57,977 bases of DNA from Nocardia amamiensis NBRC 102102 (GCF_001612745.1 NZ_BDBA01000083.1:1-57977), one strand, 5' to 3'; positions 34,663 to 43,993 are shown, counted from the first letter of the stretch. Notes: generated by a model not told the origin, from the letters alone. Translations and numbers: made by a program.

Positions 34663-35730
34663 GTGGGTTCGATGGTGCAAGGGGCGGGCACGCGGGCGGT
34701 GCACTTCGTCGGAAGTTTTCCGGCCGAGAGCACGGATGTCGCGATGCGAGCGATGCTCGATGGCGCGGGTCCGCGGTTGCGTACCCTGCCCACGGGGGAG
34801 ACTCGGCGTTACGAGTTCTACATCCAGCCGATCATCGAGGATTTGGTTTCCCAAGGCGCATTGGAGGTGCGAAAGCCCGGCGGCTGGCAGTCGAGCAGGC
34901 ACCGCACGATCCATCGGGCCGCGCGCGGGACCGAATTGTGCGGCGACGTCATGGATCTCGGGTACCTCAGGGAGGCCGAGGAGGCGTGGCCGACATTCCG
35001 GAAGCTGCGCGAGGATCGGCAGTTGCCCGATCTCGCCTTGCAGATCGGCATGCCGACCGATTTCACGCTCACGTTCATCGCCTTGGGGGCATCCGGGATC
35101 CGGCCGCACCGGCAAGCATTCATCGACGCCACCGTGCGCGACATCACCGCGATTCGCGAGTTGGCCGGTGACGACGTCGTCGTGCAACTCGAGGCCACCG
35201 CGGAACTGGTGCTGCTGGCCAAGGCGCAGCCGTTCCACCGCCAGGTGGACCGGATGCTGGGATTGGGCCGCGGCATCGCCGCGCTGGCCGCGGCAGCCCC
35301 TGCGGGAACCCGATTCGGGGTACACCTGTGCCTGGGCAGTCTGCGCAACAAAGCCCGCGGGAGGCTGCGCGACGTGCGGCCGTTCGTGGATCTGGCCAAT
35401 TCCGTCGTCCGGCACTGGCCGCACGGACGCGTCCTGGAATACCTGCACGGACCCTTCGCGGGAGGCGACAGACCGCCCTCGTCGAAGAGCGAATTCTATG
35501 CGCCGCTCGCTGACCTGTCCCTCTGCGAAGGCACCGATTTCTATGCCGGATTGGTGCACGATATTCCCAGCGAGGAACAACAATTGGAGACATTGGCGGC
35601 TATCGAGCACGCACTTGGACGCCCTGTCGACGGGGTCGCCAGCGCATGTGGACTCGGCCGCCGTCCCCGTCCGGTCGCCGATGTGCTCATGGCGCGGGCC
35701 GATGCGCTGGCGGCGGCACCGCACAACTGA
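34663..35730 (+). CDS. MetE catalytic-domain-like zinc methyltransferase
   Basis: The 355-residue protein resembles the C-terminal (catalytic) half of cobalamin-independent methionine synthase: HFVGSFP and LPTGETRRYEFYIQP at the start, LQIGMPTDFTLTFIALG in the middle, and candidate zinc ligands H221-x-C223 (GVHLCLGSL), E259 (RVLEYLHG) and C329 in SACGLGRR. The N-terminal domain of full-length MetE is missing altogether. Stand-alone proteins of this shape, called core-MetE, can accept methyl groups from methylcobalamin. It starts with GTG at 34663 after GAGGAG. Its setting between cobG and cobN is suggestive; the substrate is unproven. Confidence 0.65.
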   Translation: MGSMVQGAGTRAVHFVGSFPAESTDVAMRAMLDGAGPRLRTLPTGETRRYEFYIQPIIEDLVSQGALEVRKPGGWQSSRHRTIHRAARGTELCGDVMDLGYLREAEEAWPTFRKLREDRQLPDLALQIGMPTDFTLTFIALGASGIRPHRQAFIDATVRDITAIRELAGDDVVVQLEATAELVLLAKAQPFHRQVDRMLGLGRGIAALAAAAPAGTRFGVHLCLGSLRNKARGRLRDVRPFVDLANSVVRHWPHGRVLEYLHGPFAGGDRPPSSKSEFYAPLADLSLCEGTDFYAGLVHDIPSEEQQLETLAAIEHALGRPVDGVASACGLGRRPRPVADVLMARADALAAAPHN

Positions 35731-36083
35731 GTCTGCTCCTTCGTTCACGTTGGTGTCGGAGGGCTTCTCCTGGAAGGCAATTGAGTAGCGGATTCGGTGC
35801 CTCATGGGAGACCTCTGACGGCCAATTGTGTGCGCTCCGCTGCCGCTACCTCTGATTGTCCAGCGTGGCAGTGCTCCTGCGTTGTTCCCGAGCGTGTGAT
35901 CCACCGGCGCACGCCGAGCGTCGTGTTGGCGACGAATGGCCAGAAGGCCGGCACCACAGCATCTTTCGAGCAGTACGCGCACGCTACAGTGGCGCGGCGC
36001 CGACATCGGCTTCCTCACGACAGAGCGCGTCACCTGCAGGTGACAATTTGTTACGATTTGGTCAAGGTTATCGGAGAGGTACG
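35731..36083. other. Intergenic region holding a 16-bp perfect palindrome
   Basis: No gene is recognised. GTCACCTGCAGGTGAC at 36029-36044 is a perfect 16-bp palindrome 40 nt upstream of the DUF574 methyltransferase start. The AT-rich stretch ACAATTTGTTACGATTTGG follows immediately, and may hold the promoter of that gene. The palindrome may be an operator. Confidence 0.5.
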
Positions 36084-36875
36084 GTGTCGAGCATGGAGCG
36101 AGCACCGCGTGGCGTCGATCCGACCACGCCGAACTCCGCTCGGGTGTACGACTATCTGCTCGGCGGCAAGGACAACTACGAGGTGGACCGGGCGGTCGCC
36201 CGTCGCATGCTCTCGATCGCGCCCGACACCAAGACCTTGGCCTGGTTCAGCCGCCAATTCCTGGTGAACGCAGTCCAGTTGGCGGCCGAGGCGGGCATTC
36301 GGCAGTTCATCGATCTCGGTGCGGGCATCCCGACCTCGCCCAATGTCCACGAGGTCGCGCGCAAGACCGATCCGTCGGCGCGGGCGGTGTACGTCGACTT
36401 CGACCCGGTCGTGTACGCGCACTGCAATGCTCTGCTGGCCGCTTCGGACGGCGTGGCGGCGATGCTGGGCGATGTCCGCCGTCCGGACGACATCCTGGAC
36501 CGGTTGGCATCCGGGAAGCTGATCGACTTCGACGAGCCGGTCGCGATCACGCTGGTCGGCGTTCTGCACTTCGTGATGGACGACGAACACCCCGCCGAGA
36601 TCGTCGCCCGATTCCGCGACGCGATCGCCCCGGGAAGCTATCTGGCCTTCACGCACGGCTCCGACAGCAGCGATCCGGATTTCATCAATCAGTCCTCGGC
36701 GGACACCGCCAAGTCCTCGGCGCAGGTGAGGTATCGATCCGCGGCGCAGGTCGCCTCGTTCTTCGACGGCTTCGACATGCTCGATCCCGGCGTGGTGCCC
36801 CTGCAACAGTGGCTCGACGACGACCTGCCCGCCACGCGGCTGGTGCTCCTGGGCGGGGTAGTCCGCAAAGCGTGA
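36084..36875 (+). CDS. SAM-dependent methyltransferase (DUF574 family)
   Basis: The 263-residue protein has the DUF574 hallmarks: NSARVYDYLLGGKDNYEVDR, FIDLGAGIPTSPNVHEVARK with the SAM-binding motif, AVYVDFDPVVYAHC, PVAITLVGVLHFVMDDEHPA and SYLAFTHGSDS. The family is greatly expanded in actinobacteria; the acceptor is unknown. The GTG at 36084 lies 4 nt after GGAGAGG; the ATG at 36093 is the alternative. It precedes the cobN riboswitch, but is separated from it and probably independent. Confidence 0.8.
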   Translation: MSSMERAPRGVDPTTPNSARVYDYLLGGKDNYEVDRAVARRMLSIAPDTKTLAWFSRQFLVNAVQLAAEAGIRQFIDLGAGIPTSPNVHEVARKTDPSARAVYVDFDPVVYAHCNALLAASDGVAAMLGDVRRPDDILDRLASGKLIDFDEPVAITLVGVLHFVMDDEHPAEIVARFRDAIAPGSYLAFTHGSDSSDPDFINQSSADTAKSSAQVRYRSAAQVASFFDGFDMLDPGVVPLQQWLDDDLPATRLVLLGGVVRKA

Positions 36876-36963
36876 CGCGCGCGCGACACCTAGCTGCCCG
36901 GGCTAGTGCGACCGGCGGCTGGCCGGTGCGGCACAACCACATGCCGGCGAACCCGCTCCGGGC

Positions 36964-37100
36964 GGCAGGTAGCATCGGCGTGCTCGGCGGACGACGAGGA
37001 AACCGGTGAAAATCCGGTGCGGTCGCGCCACTGTAGAAAGCCAGACCCTCTCCGGCGAGCAGCGAACCCCCGATGGGCGCGTCACCCGAGGAAGGCTGCC
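36964..37100 (+). promoter_or_regulatory. Cobalamin riboswitch upstream of cobN
   Basis: The conserved cobalamin-riboswitch core is visible at about 36998-37034: GGAAACCGGTGAAAATCCGG followed by TGCGGTCGCGCCACTGTAG, and then GCCAGACC. A closing P1-like stem can pair GGCAG (36964-36968) with CTGCC (37096-37100). That second arm lies between the ribosome binding site GAGGAAGG (37088-37095) and the GTG start at 37104. B12 binding is therefore expected to block translation initiation of cobN. Confidence 0.9.
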
Positions 37101-37103
37101 ACC

Positions 37104-40100
37104 GTGATTGTGCTGTTGTCCACGTCCGACACCGATCTGCTGAGCGCGCGCGCCAGCGGCGCCGACTACCGGTGGGGCAATCCGGCCCGCCTGCTGGCCG
37201 ACGACCTACCCGGTTTGCTCGACGGCGCCGATCTGGTGATCGTGCGCATCCTCGGCGGCAAGCGGGCGTGGGAGGACGGGCTGGAGGTGCTGCGCGCGAG
37301 CGGCGTACCGCTGGTCGCGCTCGGTGGCGAGCTCGCGCCCGATGCCGAGCTGATGGAATGCTCCACCGTGCCGGGCGGCGTCGCGGCCGACGCCCACAAC
37401 TACCTCGCCGCCGGCGGCCCGGAGAACCTGCGCCAGCTGCACAACTTCCTGTCCGACACCGTGCTGCTCACCGGGCACGGCTTCGAGCCACCGATCCAGC
37501 TGCCCAGCTGGGGCGAACTGGACCGGGTCGCGGCGCCGGTCGACGGCCCGACCGTCGCGGTGATCTACTACCGTGCCCAGCACCTCGCGGGCAACACCGC
37601 CTACGTCGACGCACTGTGCACCGCCATCGAACAGGCGGGCGCGCGTCCGTTGCCGCTGTTCTGCGCGTCGCTGCGCACCGCGGAACCCGAGCTGCTCGCC
37701 ACCCTGCGCCGGGCCGACGCGCTAGTGGTGACGGTGCTGGCCGCGGGGGGCACCAAACCGGCGACCGCCTCCGCCGGCGGCGAGGACGAAGCATGGGACG
37801 TCGGTGCGCTCGCCGACCTGGACGTCCCCATCCTGCAAGGCCTGTGCCTGACCACCGGCCGCGCCCAATGGGAGGCCAACGACGACGGCCTGTCCCCGCT
37901 GGACGTCGCGACCCAGGTCGCGGTGCCGGAGTTCGACGGCCGGATCATCACGGTGCCGTTCTCGTTCAAGGAATTCGACGCCGACGGGCTGTCCACCTAC
38001 GTCCCCGATGCCGAGCGCGCCGCCCGGGTCGCCGGCATCGCGACCCGCTACGCCCGGCTGCGCCACATCCCCGCCGCGCGCAAGCGCGTCGCGGTCATGC
38101 TGTCGGCCTACCCGACCAAGCATGCCCGCATCGGCAACGCCGTCGGCCTGGACACCCCGGCCAGTGCGATCCGCCTGCTCACCGAGATGCGCGCCGCCGG
38201 TTATGACCTCGGCGCGCCCGGCGAGGTCCCCGGCTTGGACGAGCGCGATGGCGACACCCTCATCCACGCCCTGATCGCTGCGGGCGGCCAGGATCCGGAC
38301 TGGCTGACCTCCGAGCAGTTGGCGGGCAACCCGATCCGCATCAGCGCCACGACCTACGCCGCATGGTTCGACAGCCTGCCCGCCGACCTGCGTGCGGCCG
38401 TCGTCGAAGCGTGGGGCCCGCCGCCCGGCGAACTCTACGTCGACCGCTCGTCCGATCCCGGCGGCGAGATCGTCATCGCCGCATTGCGCTTCGGCAACGT
38501 GGTGCTGATGGTGCAGCCGCCGCGCGGCTTCGGCGACAACCCCGTCGCGATCTACCACGATCCCGACCTGCCACCCAGCCATCACTACCTGGCCGCGTAC
38601 CGGTGGCTCAGCGCTCCAGAGGGATTCGGCGCCGACGCGATGGTGCACCTGGGCAAGCATGGAAACCTGGAGTGGCTGCCGGGCAAGACGCTCGGCATGT
38701 CGGCCTCCTGCGGCACCGATGCGGCGCTCGGCGACCTGCCGCTGATCTATCCGTTCCTGGTGAACGACCCGGGTGAGGGCACCCAGGCCAAGCGGCGCGC
38801 GCACGCCACCCTGGTCGATCACCTGATCCCCCCGATGGCCCGCGCCGAAAGCTACGGGGACATCTCGCGGCTGGAGCAGCTGCTCGACGAGCACGCCAAC
38901 ATCTCCGCACTCGACCCGGCCAAGCTGCCCGCCATCCGCCAGCAGATCTGGACGCTGATGCGCGCCGCCAAGATGGACCACGACCTCGGCCTCGCCGAGC
39001 GCCCGGACGAGGATTCCTTCGACGACATGCTGCTGCACGTCGACGGCTGGCTGTGCGAGATCAAGGACGTCCAGATCCGCGACGGCCTGCACGTGCTCGG
39101 CCAGGCGCCGACGGGGGAGGGCGAGCTCGACCTGGTGCTGGCCATGCTCCGCGCGCGCCAGCTGTGGGGCGGTGAGCGCACCGTGCCCGGCCTGCGCGAA
39201 GCACTCGGGCTCGACGAGTCGGGCAGCGAGGCGCGCGAGCGCGTCGACGCGGTGGAGAGCAGCGCCCGCGCACTCGTCGCGGGATTGCAGGCAGCGAACT
39301 GGTCGCCGGACGCGGTCGACGGCATCACCGACAATCCCGAGGTCCGGCGGGTGCTGCGGTTCGCGGCCACCGAGGTGGTGCCGCGCCTGCGACAGACCTG
39401 CGTCGAGGTCGACCGGGTGCTGCACGCGCTCGACGGGGGGTTCATCCCGGCGGGCCCGAGCGGCTCGCCGTTACGCGGCCTGATCAACGTCTTGCCGACC
39501 GGACGCAACTTCTACTCGGTCGACCCCAAGGCCGTGCCGTCGCGGCTGGCCTGGGAGACCGGCCAGGCCATGGCGGAGTCCCTGCTGGACCGGTACCGGG
39601 CCGACCACGGCGAGTACCCACGGTCGGTCGGCCTCTCGATCTGGGGCACCTCCGCCATGCGCACCTCGGGTGACGACATCGCCGAAGTCCTTGCGCTGCT
39701 GGGTGTCCGGCCGGTCTGGGATGAGGCCAGCCGCCGGGTCAGCACGCTCGAGGTGATCTCGCTCGAGGAACTCGGCCGTCCCCGCATCGATGTCACCGTG
39801 CGCATCAGCGGATTCTTCCGCGACGCCTTCCCTCATGTACTGGCCTTGCTGGATGACGCGGTCGGCCTGGTCGCAGGTTTGGACGAACCGGGCGAAGCGA
39901 ACTACGTGCGCGCGCACGCCGAAGCGGATCTGGCCGAGCACGGCGACCGGCGACGCGCCACCACCCGCATCTTCGGCTCCAAGCCGGGCACTTACGGCGC
40001 GGGTCTGCTGCAGCTGATCGACTCGAAGAGCTGGCGCACCGACGACGACCTCGCCGAGGTGTACACCACCTGGGGCGGCTACGCCTACGGCCGGGATCTG

Positions 40101-40676
40101 GACGGCGCGCCCGCCGCGGCGGACATGCGTGGGGCGTACCGCCGAATCGCGGTGGCCGCGAAGAACACCGACACCCGCGAACACGACATCGCCGACTCCG
40201 ACGACTATTTCCAGTTCCACGGCGGTATGGTCGCCACGGTTCGCGCGCTGACCGGCAAGAACCCGGAGGCCTACATCGGTGACAGCACCCGGCCCGACGC
40301 GGTGCGCACCCGGACGCTGTCGGAGGAGACCTCGCGGGTGTTCCGGGCCCGCGTGGTGAACCCGCGGTGGTTGGAGGCCATGCGCAGGCACGGGTACAAG
40401 GGCGCGTTCGAGATGGCGGCGACCGTCGACTACTTGTTCGGCTACGACGCCACGACCAATGTCGTGGCGGACTGGATGTACGAGAAGCTCACGGAGAGCT
40501 ACGTATTCGACGATGTGAACCGCAAGTTCATGGAGCAGTCCAACCCGTGGGCCCTGCACGGCATTGCCGAGCGGCTGCTGGAGGCGGCGGAACGGAAACT
40601 CTGGGAGCATCCCGAACCGGACACGCTCGACCGGCTGCGCCAGGTCTACCTGGAGACCGAAGGAGAACTGGAGTAG
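37104..40676 (+). CDS. cobN: Cobaltochelatase subunit CobN
   Basis: CobN is the large subunit of the ATP-dependent chelatase that inserts cobalt into hydrogenobyrinate a,c-diamide in the aerobic pathway. The 1190-residue protein matches the family length. Landmarks are the start MIVLLSTSDTDLLSARASGA, then DAMVHLGKHGNLEWLPGKTL, SVGLSIWGTSAMRTSGDDIA and the late VDYLFGYDATTNVVADWMYE. I chose GTG at 37104, just after GAGGAAGG; the upstream open frame runs through the riboswitch and is not coding. The CobS/CobT partners are not in the window. Confidence 0.95.
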   Translation: MIVLLSTSDTDLLSARASGADYRWGNPARLLADDLPGLLDGADLVIVRILGGKRAWEDGLEVLRASGVPLVALGGELAPDAELMECSTVPGGVAADAHNYLAAGGPENLRQLHNFLSDTVLLTGHGFEPPIQLPSWGELDRVAAPVDGPTVAVIYYRAQHLAGNTAYVDALCTAIEQAGARPLPLFCASLRTAEPELLATLRRADALVVTVLAAGGTKPATASAGGEDEAWDVGALADLDVPILQGLCLTTGRAQWEANDDGLSPLDVATQVAVPEFDGRIITVPFSFKEFDADGLSTYVPDAERAARVAGIATRYARLRHIPAARKRVAVMLSAYPTKHARIGNAVGLDTPASAIRLLTEMRAAGYDLGAPGEVPGLDERDGDTLIHALIAAGGQDPDWLTSEQLAGNPIRISATTYAAWFDSLPADLRAAVVEAWGPPPGELYVDRSSDPGGEIVIAALRFGNVVLMVQPPRGFGDNPVAIYHDPDLPPSHHYLAAYRWLSAPEGFGADAMVHLGKHGNLEWLPGKTLGMSASCGTDAALGDLPLIYPFLVNDPGEGTQAKRRAHATLVDHLIPPMARAESYGDISRLEQLLDEHANISALDPAKLPAIRQQIWTLMRAAKMDHDLGLAERPDEDSFDDMLLHVDGWLCEIKDVQIRDGLHVLGQAPTGEGELDLVLAMLRARQLWGGERTVPGLREALGLDESGSEARERVDAVESSARALVAGLQAANWSPDAVDGITDNPEVRRVLRFAATEVVPRLRQTCVEVDRVLHALDGGFIPAGPSGSPLRGLINVLPTGRNFYSVDPKAVPSRLAWETGQAMAESLLDRYRADHGEYPRSVGLSIWGTSAMRTSGDDIAEVLALLGVRPVWDEASRRVSTLEVISLEELGRPRIDVTVRISGFFRDAFPHVLALLDDAVGLVAGLDEPGEANYVRAHAEADLAEHGDRRRATTRIFGSKPGTYGAGLLQLIDSKSWRTDDDLAEVYTTWGGYAYGRDLDGAPAAADMRGAYRRIAVAAKNTDTREHDIADSDDYFQFHGGMVATVRALTGKNPEAYIGDSTRPDAVRTRTLSEETSRVFRARVVNPRWLEAMRRHGYKGAFEMAATVDYLFGYDATTNVVADWMYEKLTESYVFDDVNRKFMEQSNPWALHGIAERLLEAAERKLWEHPEPDTLDRLRQVYLETEGELE

Positions 40677-40780
40677 CGGGGTGCCGCCATCCCATGATCG
40701 CTCGGTGTGCCGCGAAATACCCGACTTAGCAAGACATTTCGGGCATCGAACGCGTTCCGGAAATAGTCATGCGGAATGCC

Positions 40781-40786
40781 TATAAT
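40781..40786 (+). promoter_or_regulatory. -10-like promoter element
   Basis: A consensus TATAAT lies in AT-rich sequence 65 nt upstream of the start at 40851. No clear -35 is seen at the right spacing. It is the best promoter candidate for the secreted-protein gene. Confidence 0.4.
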
Positions 40787-40850
40787 TGATAGCATTTCAC
40801 GGCTGTACCCAGGTAACGACAGATCGAATCTGCTGAGGATGGGATGGCTC

Positions 40851-41381
40851 ATGAAGCTCAGAAAAGTGGTTGCGACCACGCTGCTGACCATTGCCGCCAC
40901 CGGCGTCACGGCGGCGACCGCGTACGGCCAGGCCGAAGTATCCGACCCCGCGATCAGCGGCGTCGACCACGGTGTCGCCTACACCGCTACGGTCGCGCCG
41001 GACCGGTCGAGTGCGACGGTCACGCTCGCTTCCGGCGCGTTCGCCTTGACGCCGGACGGTATTACGGTACTGGCGCCGGACGGCGCGGTGGTCGCGTCGG
41101 TGCCGACGACCCTGCAGACCGTGATGGGCCAGCACGTCCGGGTGTCGCCGGAAATCGACGAGTCCGCGACGACCTTGACGTTGACACCGGTCGGAGCCGC
41201 CATGCCGGCGCCGGGCGCGCTGCGGTTCATCGGTGACCCGCAGAGCACGCTGGGGGGCTTGGCGATCGGCTGCGCCATCGGGGCGGCGGTCGGTCTCATC
41301 TTCTTCATCGTCGGGGTCTTCCCCGGTTGCGTGGTCGGTGGCCTCATCGGTGCCGCCGCCGGCGCAAGTCGCCCGATCTGA
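40851..41381 (+). CDS. Second small secreted protein with C-terminal glycine-zipper-like region
   Basis: The 176-residue protein has a signal peptide (MKLRKVVATTLLTIAATGVT then AATAYGQA), a beta-rich body with VDHGVAYTATVAPDRSSATV, and a C-terminal Gly-rich hydrophobic run (GGLAIGCAIGAAVGLIFFIV, ending VFPGCVVGGLIGAAAGA). It is a paralogue of the protein at 25777-26394, with the same order of signal, TGVTA, V-x-YT and zipper segments. The ATG at 40851 has a GAGGATGGG upstream and matches its paralogue; the earlier ATG at 40839 abuts the GAGG. It ends the cobalamin block. Function is unknown. Confidence 0.75.
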   Translation: MKLRKVVATTLLTIAATGVTAATAYGQAEVSDPAISGVDHGVAYTATVAPDRSSATVTLASGAFALTPDGITVLAPDGAVVASVPTTLQTVMGQHVRVSPEIDESATTLTLTPVGAAMPAPGALRFIGDPQSTLGGLAIGCAIGAAVGLIFFIVGVFPGCVVGGLIGAAAGASRPI

Positions 41382-41467
41382 GCAAGAGTTTCCGCATCGG
41401 CCGCGCTCGGCATCCAATTGCCGGGCGCGGCCGATGGCCTGTCGCGCGAATCACGTTGGTCCGGGCG

Positions 41468-42427
41468 CTATCCCTGTCCCGCCGCGCGCTGAAATCGTGC
41501 CGCGGTGGCGACGAGGTGCTCGGCGAGCGCGGGGGCGTCCAAGACTTCGAAGTCGGCGTCGGCGAGGCCGAGGTACAACGTCAGTAGCTGCGGCGAATCC
41601 GAACCGACATGCACAACACAGTGCCCTGGACCGTCCGGCTCGACTTCCACCGTCGCGGGCAGGCGCGCCCGGATCGCCTGCGCAGGCGCGGCCATGCGCA
41701 CACGGGCGCGATAGCGCCACGTAGCCGCGTCGACCCCGCGCTGCACCCGCTCGGCGATCTCCTGCTCGGTTACGGCGCGCGGGGTGAACCGAGGACCGTT
41801 CGGAATCTTCGGCGTGATCCGGTCGACTCGGAAGGTGCGCCAGTCGTCGCGCGCGACGTCCCAGGCGACCAGATACCAGCGACCTCGCAAGTGCACCATC
41901 CGGTGCGGCTCCACATCCCGCTGGGACGAGGTCCCCGAATGGTTTTCGTAGTCGAAGCGCAATCGTTCGCTCGCCCGGATCGCGCCGGCGACCGCGGTGA
42001 GCACCGCCGCCTCCACGGTCGGCTCTCCGCGACCGGGCACATGCACGGTGGCGGAAGTCAGCGTCTCGACCCGGTGCCGCAATCGTGCGGGCAGTACCTG
42101 CTGCAGCTTCGCCAGCGCTCGCACCGAAGTCTCCTCGATGCCGGTGACCGCGCCATTGGCGGCGGTGACCAGCCCCACCGCCACCGCGACCGCTTCCTCG
42201 TCATCGAGCAGCAGCGGCGGCAGCGCCGACCCGGCGCCGAGCCGGTACCCGCCCGCCACACCGGGCGTGGCGTGCACCGGGTACCCGAGCGTCCGCAACC
42301 GCTCGATGTCGGTGCGCACCGTTCTGGTGGAGACGCCGAGCCGCTCGGCCAGCGCGGGCCCGGTCCAGTCGCGGCGCATCTGCAAGAGCGACAGCAGCCG
42401 CAACAGCCGCGCGGAGGTTTCCAGCAT
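41468..42427 (-). CDS. HTH-WYL transcriptional regulator (YafY-like)
   Basis: The 319-residue protein has an HTH_11 domain (RLLRLLSLLQMRRDWTGPAL, LGVSTRTVRTDIERLRTLGY, ATPGVAGGYRLG) and a WYL domain (ERLRFDYENHSGTSS, RMVHLRGRWYLVAWDV, WRTFRVDRITP). WYL regulators sense nucleic acids or small ligands; the target is unknown. It is on the same strand as the P450 gene upstream, 54 bp away, and may be co-transcribed with it or control it. Confidence 0.88.
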   Translation of the reverse strand: MLETSARLLRLLSLLQMRRDWTGPALAERLGVSTRTVRTDIERLRTLGYPVHATPGVAGGYRLGAGSALPPLLLDDEEAVAVAVGLVTAANGAVTGIEETSVRALAKLQQVLPARLRHRVETLTSATVHVPGRGEPTVEAAVLTAVAGAIRASERLRFDYENHSGTSSQRDVEPHRMVHLRGRWYLVAWDVARDDWRTFRVDRITPKIPNGPRFTPRAVTEQEIAERVQRGVDAATWRYRARVRMAAPAQAIRARLPATVEVEPDGPGHCVVHVGSDSPQLLTLYLGLADADFEVLDAPALAEHLVATAARFQRAAGQG

Positions 42428-42481
42428 TCCTCGATCATGTCAGCTATCGCGGCAGTATTCGTTCCGCGATAGGGCCGCAAG

Positions 42482-43834
42482 CTAGCCGGTCTGTGTCATG
42501 CACGGCTCGACGGCGAAGTCGAGGCCGAAGTTGTTCAAGGTCACCGGCAGCGGCGCGTCCGGGTTCGGCCGCGGTGTGGAGCGCAGCCGGAAGTCCGCGG
42601 CGGTCAACAGGTGCGCGAGCAGCGTGCTCGTGACGAAGAGGACCAGGTTGCGGCCAGGGCAGTCGGCCGGGCCCGCGCTGAACGGCACGAGCTGCGGGTA
42701 CTGCTCGGCGCGGCCGTCGAGCCAGATATCCGGGACGAAGGCGTCGGCGAAGGGCAGCAGCTCGGCGTCCCGGTGGAAGGCCGCGACCGCGATCATCAGC
42801 GCGGCGCCCGCCGCGATGGTGAAACGTTCTTCGCCGTCCCGCCATTGCGTGTCGGCGGTGATGTCGCGCAGCAACATGGGCGTGGTCGGCCACAACCGCA
42901 CCGACTCGAGCACGCAGGCACGGAGATAGGCGCGCACGTCGACGCGCTCGGGATCGATGGCATCGTCGAGCGCGCGGGCATTGTGCTCCGGATGGGTGCT
43001 GAGCACCGCCAGCGCGCGGCTGAGCGCGATACCCGCGGCGTCGAAGGCGAATAGCCAGTGCGGAATCTGCCCGACCGGATCGACGGCGCCGCCCGCGGGG
43101 ACCGCGGCAAGCGCCCCGGCGAGACTGTCGGGTGCGGCGGACTCCACATGCCGGTAGAGGCGATTGGTGAACTGGTCACGCTGCCTGCGATGGGCCGGAG
43201 CCAGGAACGACCAATTGCCCGCCGAGCGCAATCGGGCGAGTTCGTCGGTGAGTACGGTGTCGTCGCGTCCCCGTTCGCCGAGCACGATTCGCCGGACGAG
43301 CCGCCACCACTGGAGGGTGAAGTGCCGCGCGTCCATGTGCCCACGATGCAGCGCCGACACGATCATCTCCTGCGCCTCCTCCGCGATCGCCCCCGCGAAG
43401 GGCCCGGCGAGACGATGCAGCGGCTCGCCGCTGTCGAGCGCGGCCTCGTTCAACACTCGGCGCTGCGCGCGGATCGGACCGTCGGACAGCAGGACGCCGT
43501 GCGGCTGGAACTGCCGCAGTGCGGCGCGCTTCTCCCGATTGGCGGGGTGAAAGGGAGTCGGCGCGTCGGCGAGCACCCGGCCGACGTCGGCCGGGTCGAG
43601 AATCACCACGATCCGCCGTCCCGGCACCACCAATTCGACCGGGCCCGCGCCGAATTCGCGGCGTAGCTGCCGCACGCGCTCGATCGCCCTGGCATCGGCC
43701 CCCGTGCGTTCCAGTAAGCCCAGCACCGGCCGTCGTCGGGCGATCACTCCGGACGCCACCGAGGCGAATCCGAGATCCGCCAATGCCGCCACCGCGGGCA
43801 CCCCCACCAGTCGGTGTTCGCGGTTTTCTGCCAT
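42482..43834 (-). CDS. Cytochrome P450
   Basis: The 450-residue protein has the P450 landmarks: ESVR (E310-R313) for the ExxR motif, and the heme loop FSAGPADCPGRNL with the thiolate Cys at 392 in the FxxGxxxCxG pattern. The I-helix region reads AFDAAGIALSRALA, where the usual AGxxT has Ser instead of Thr. There is no signal peptide or reductase fusion. The substrate cannot be deduced. It starts with an ATG at 43834. Confidence 0.88.
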   Translation of the reverse strand: MAENREHRLVGVPAVAALADLGFASVASGVIARRRPVLGLLERTGADARAIERVRQLRREFGAGPVELVVPGRRIVVILDPADVGRVLADAPTPFHPANREKRAALRQFQPHGVLLSDGPIRAQRRVLNEAALDSGEPLHRLAGPFAGAIAEEAQEMIVSALHRGHMDARHFTLQWWRLVRRIVLGERGRDDTVLTDELARLRSAGNWSFLAPAHRRQRDQFTNRLYRHVESAAPDSLAGALAAVPAGGAVDPVGQIPHWLFAFDAAGIALSRALAVLSTHPEHNARALDDAIDPERVDVRAYLRACVLESVRLWPTTPMLLRDITADTQWRDGEERFTIAAGAALMIAVAAFHRDAELLPFADAFVPDIWLDGRAEQYPQLVPFSAGPADCPGRNLVLFVTSTLLAHLLTAADFRLRSTPRPNPDAPLPVTLNNFGLDFAVEPCMTQTG

Positions 43835-43993
43835 CCGGCCTCCTCCCGACGTGCTCGAGTCGACACGATGCCGACGTCCGGTCAGGTACCCGAGAATGCG
43901 TGGCTGAAACCGCAGGCGCGTGTGTGCGGCGCCGACGCGGCGCCGTGAAGCTCAGTTCGGGGACGGGGTATCCCGGTCACCGGATCGCCGCGA

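Noticed and set aside
36906..37103. In-frame upstream extension of cobN
   Set aside because: The extension passes through the cobalamin riboswitch. Homologues start at MIVLLSTSDTDLL and a ribosome binding site sits at 37088.
37722..39425. A 567-codon minus-strand frame inside cobN
   Set aside because: It is antisense to a clear CobN coding region and shows no motif, only His/Gln/Asp-rich shadow translation.
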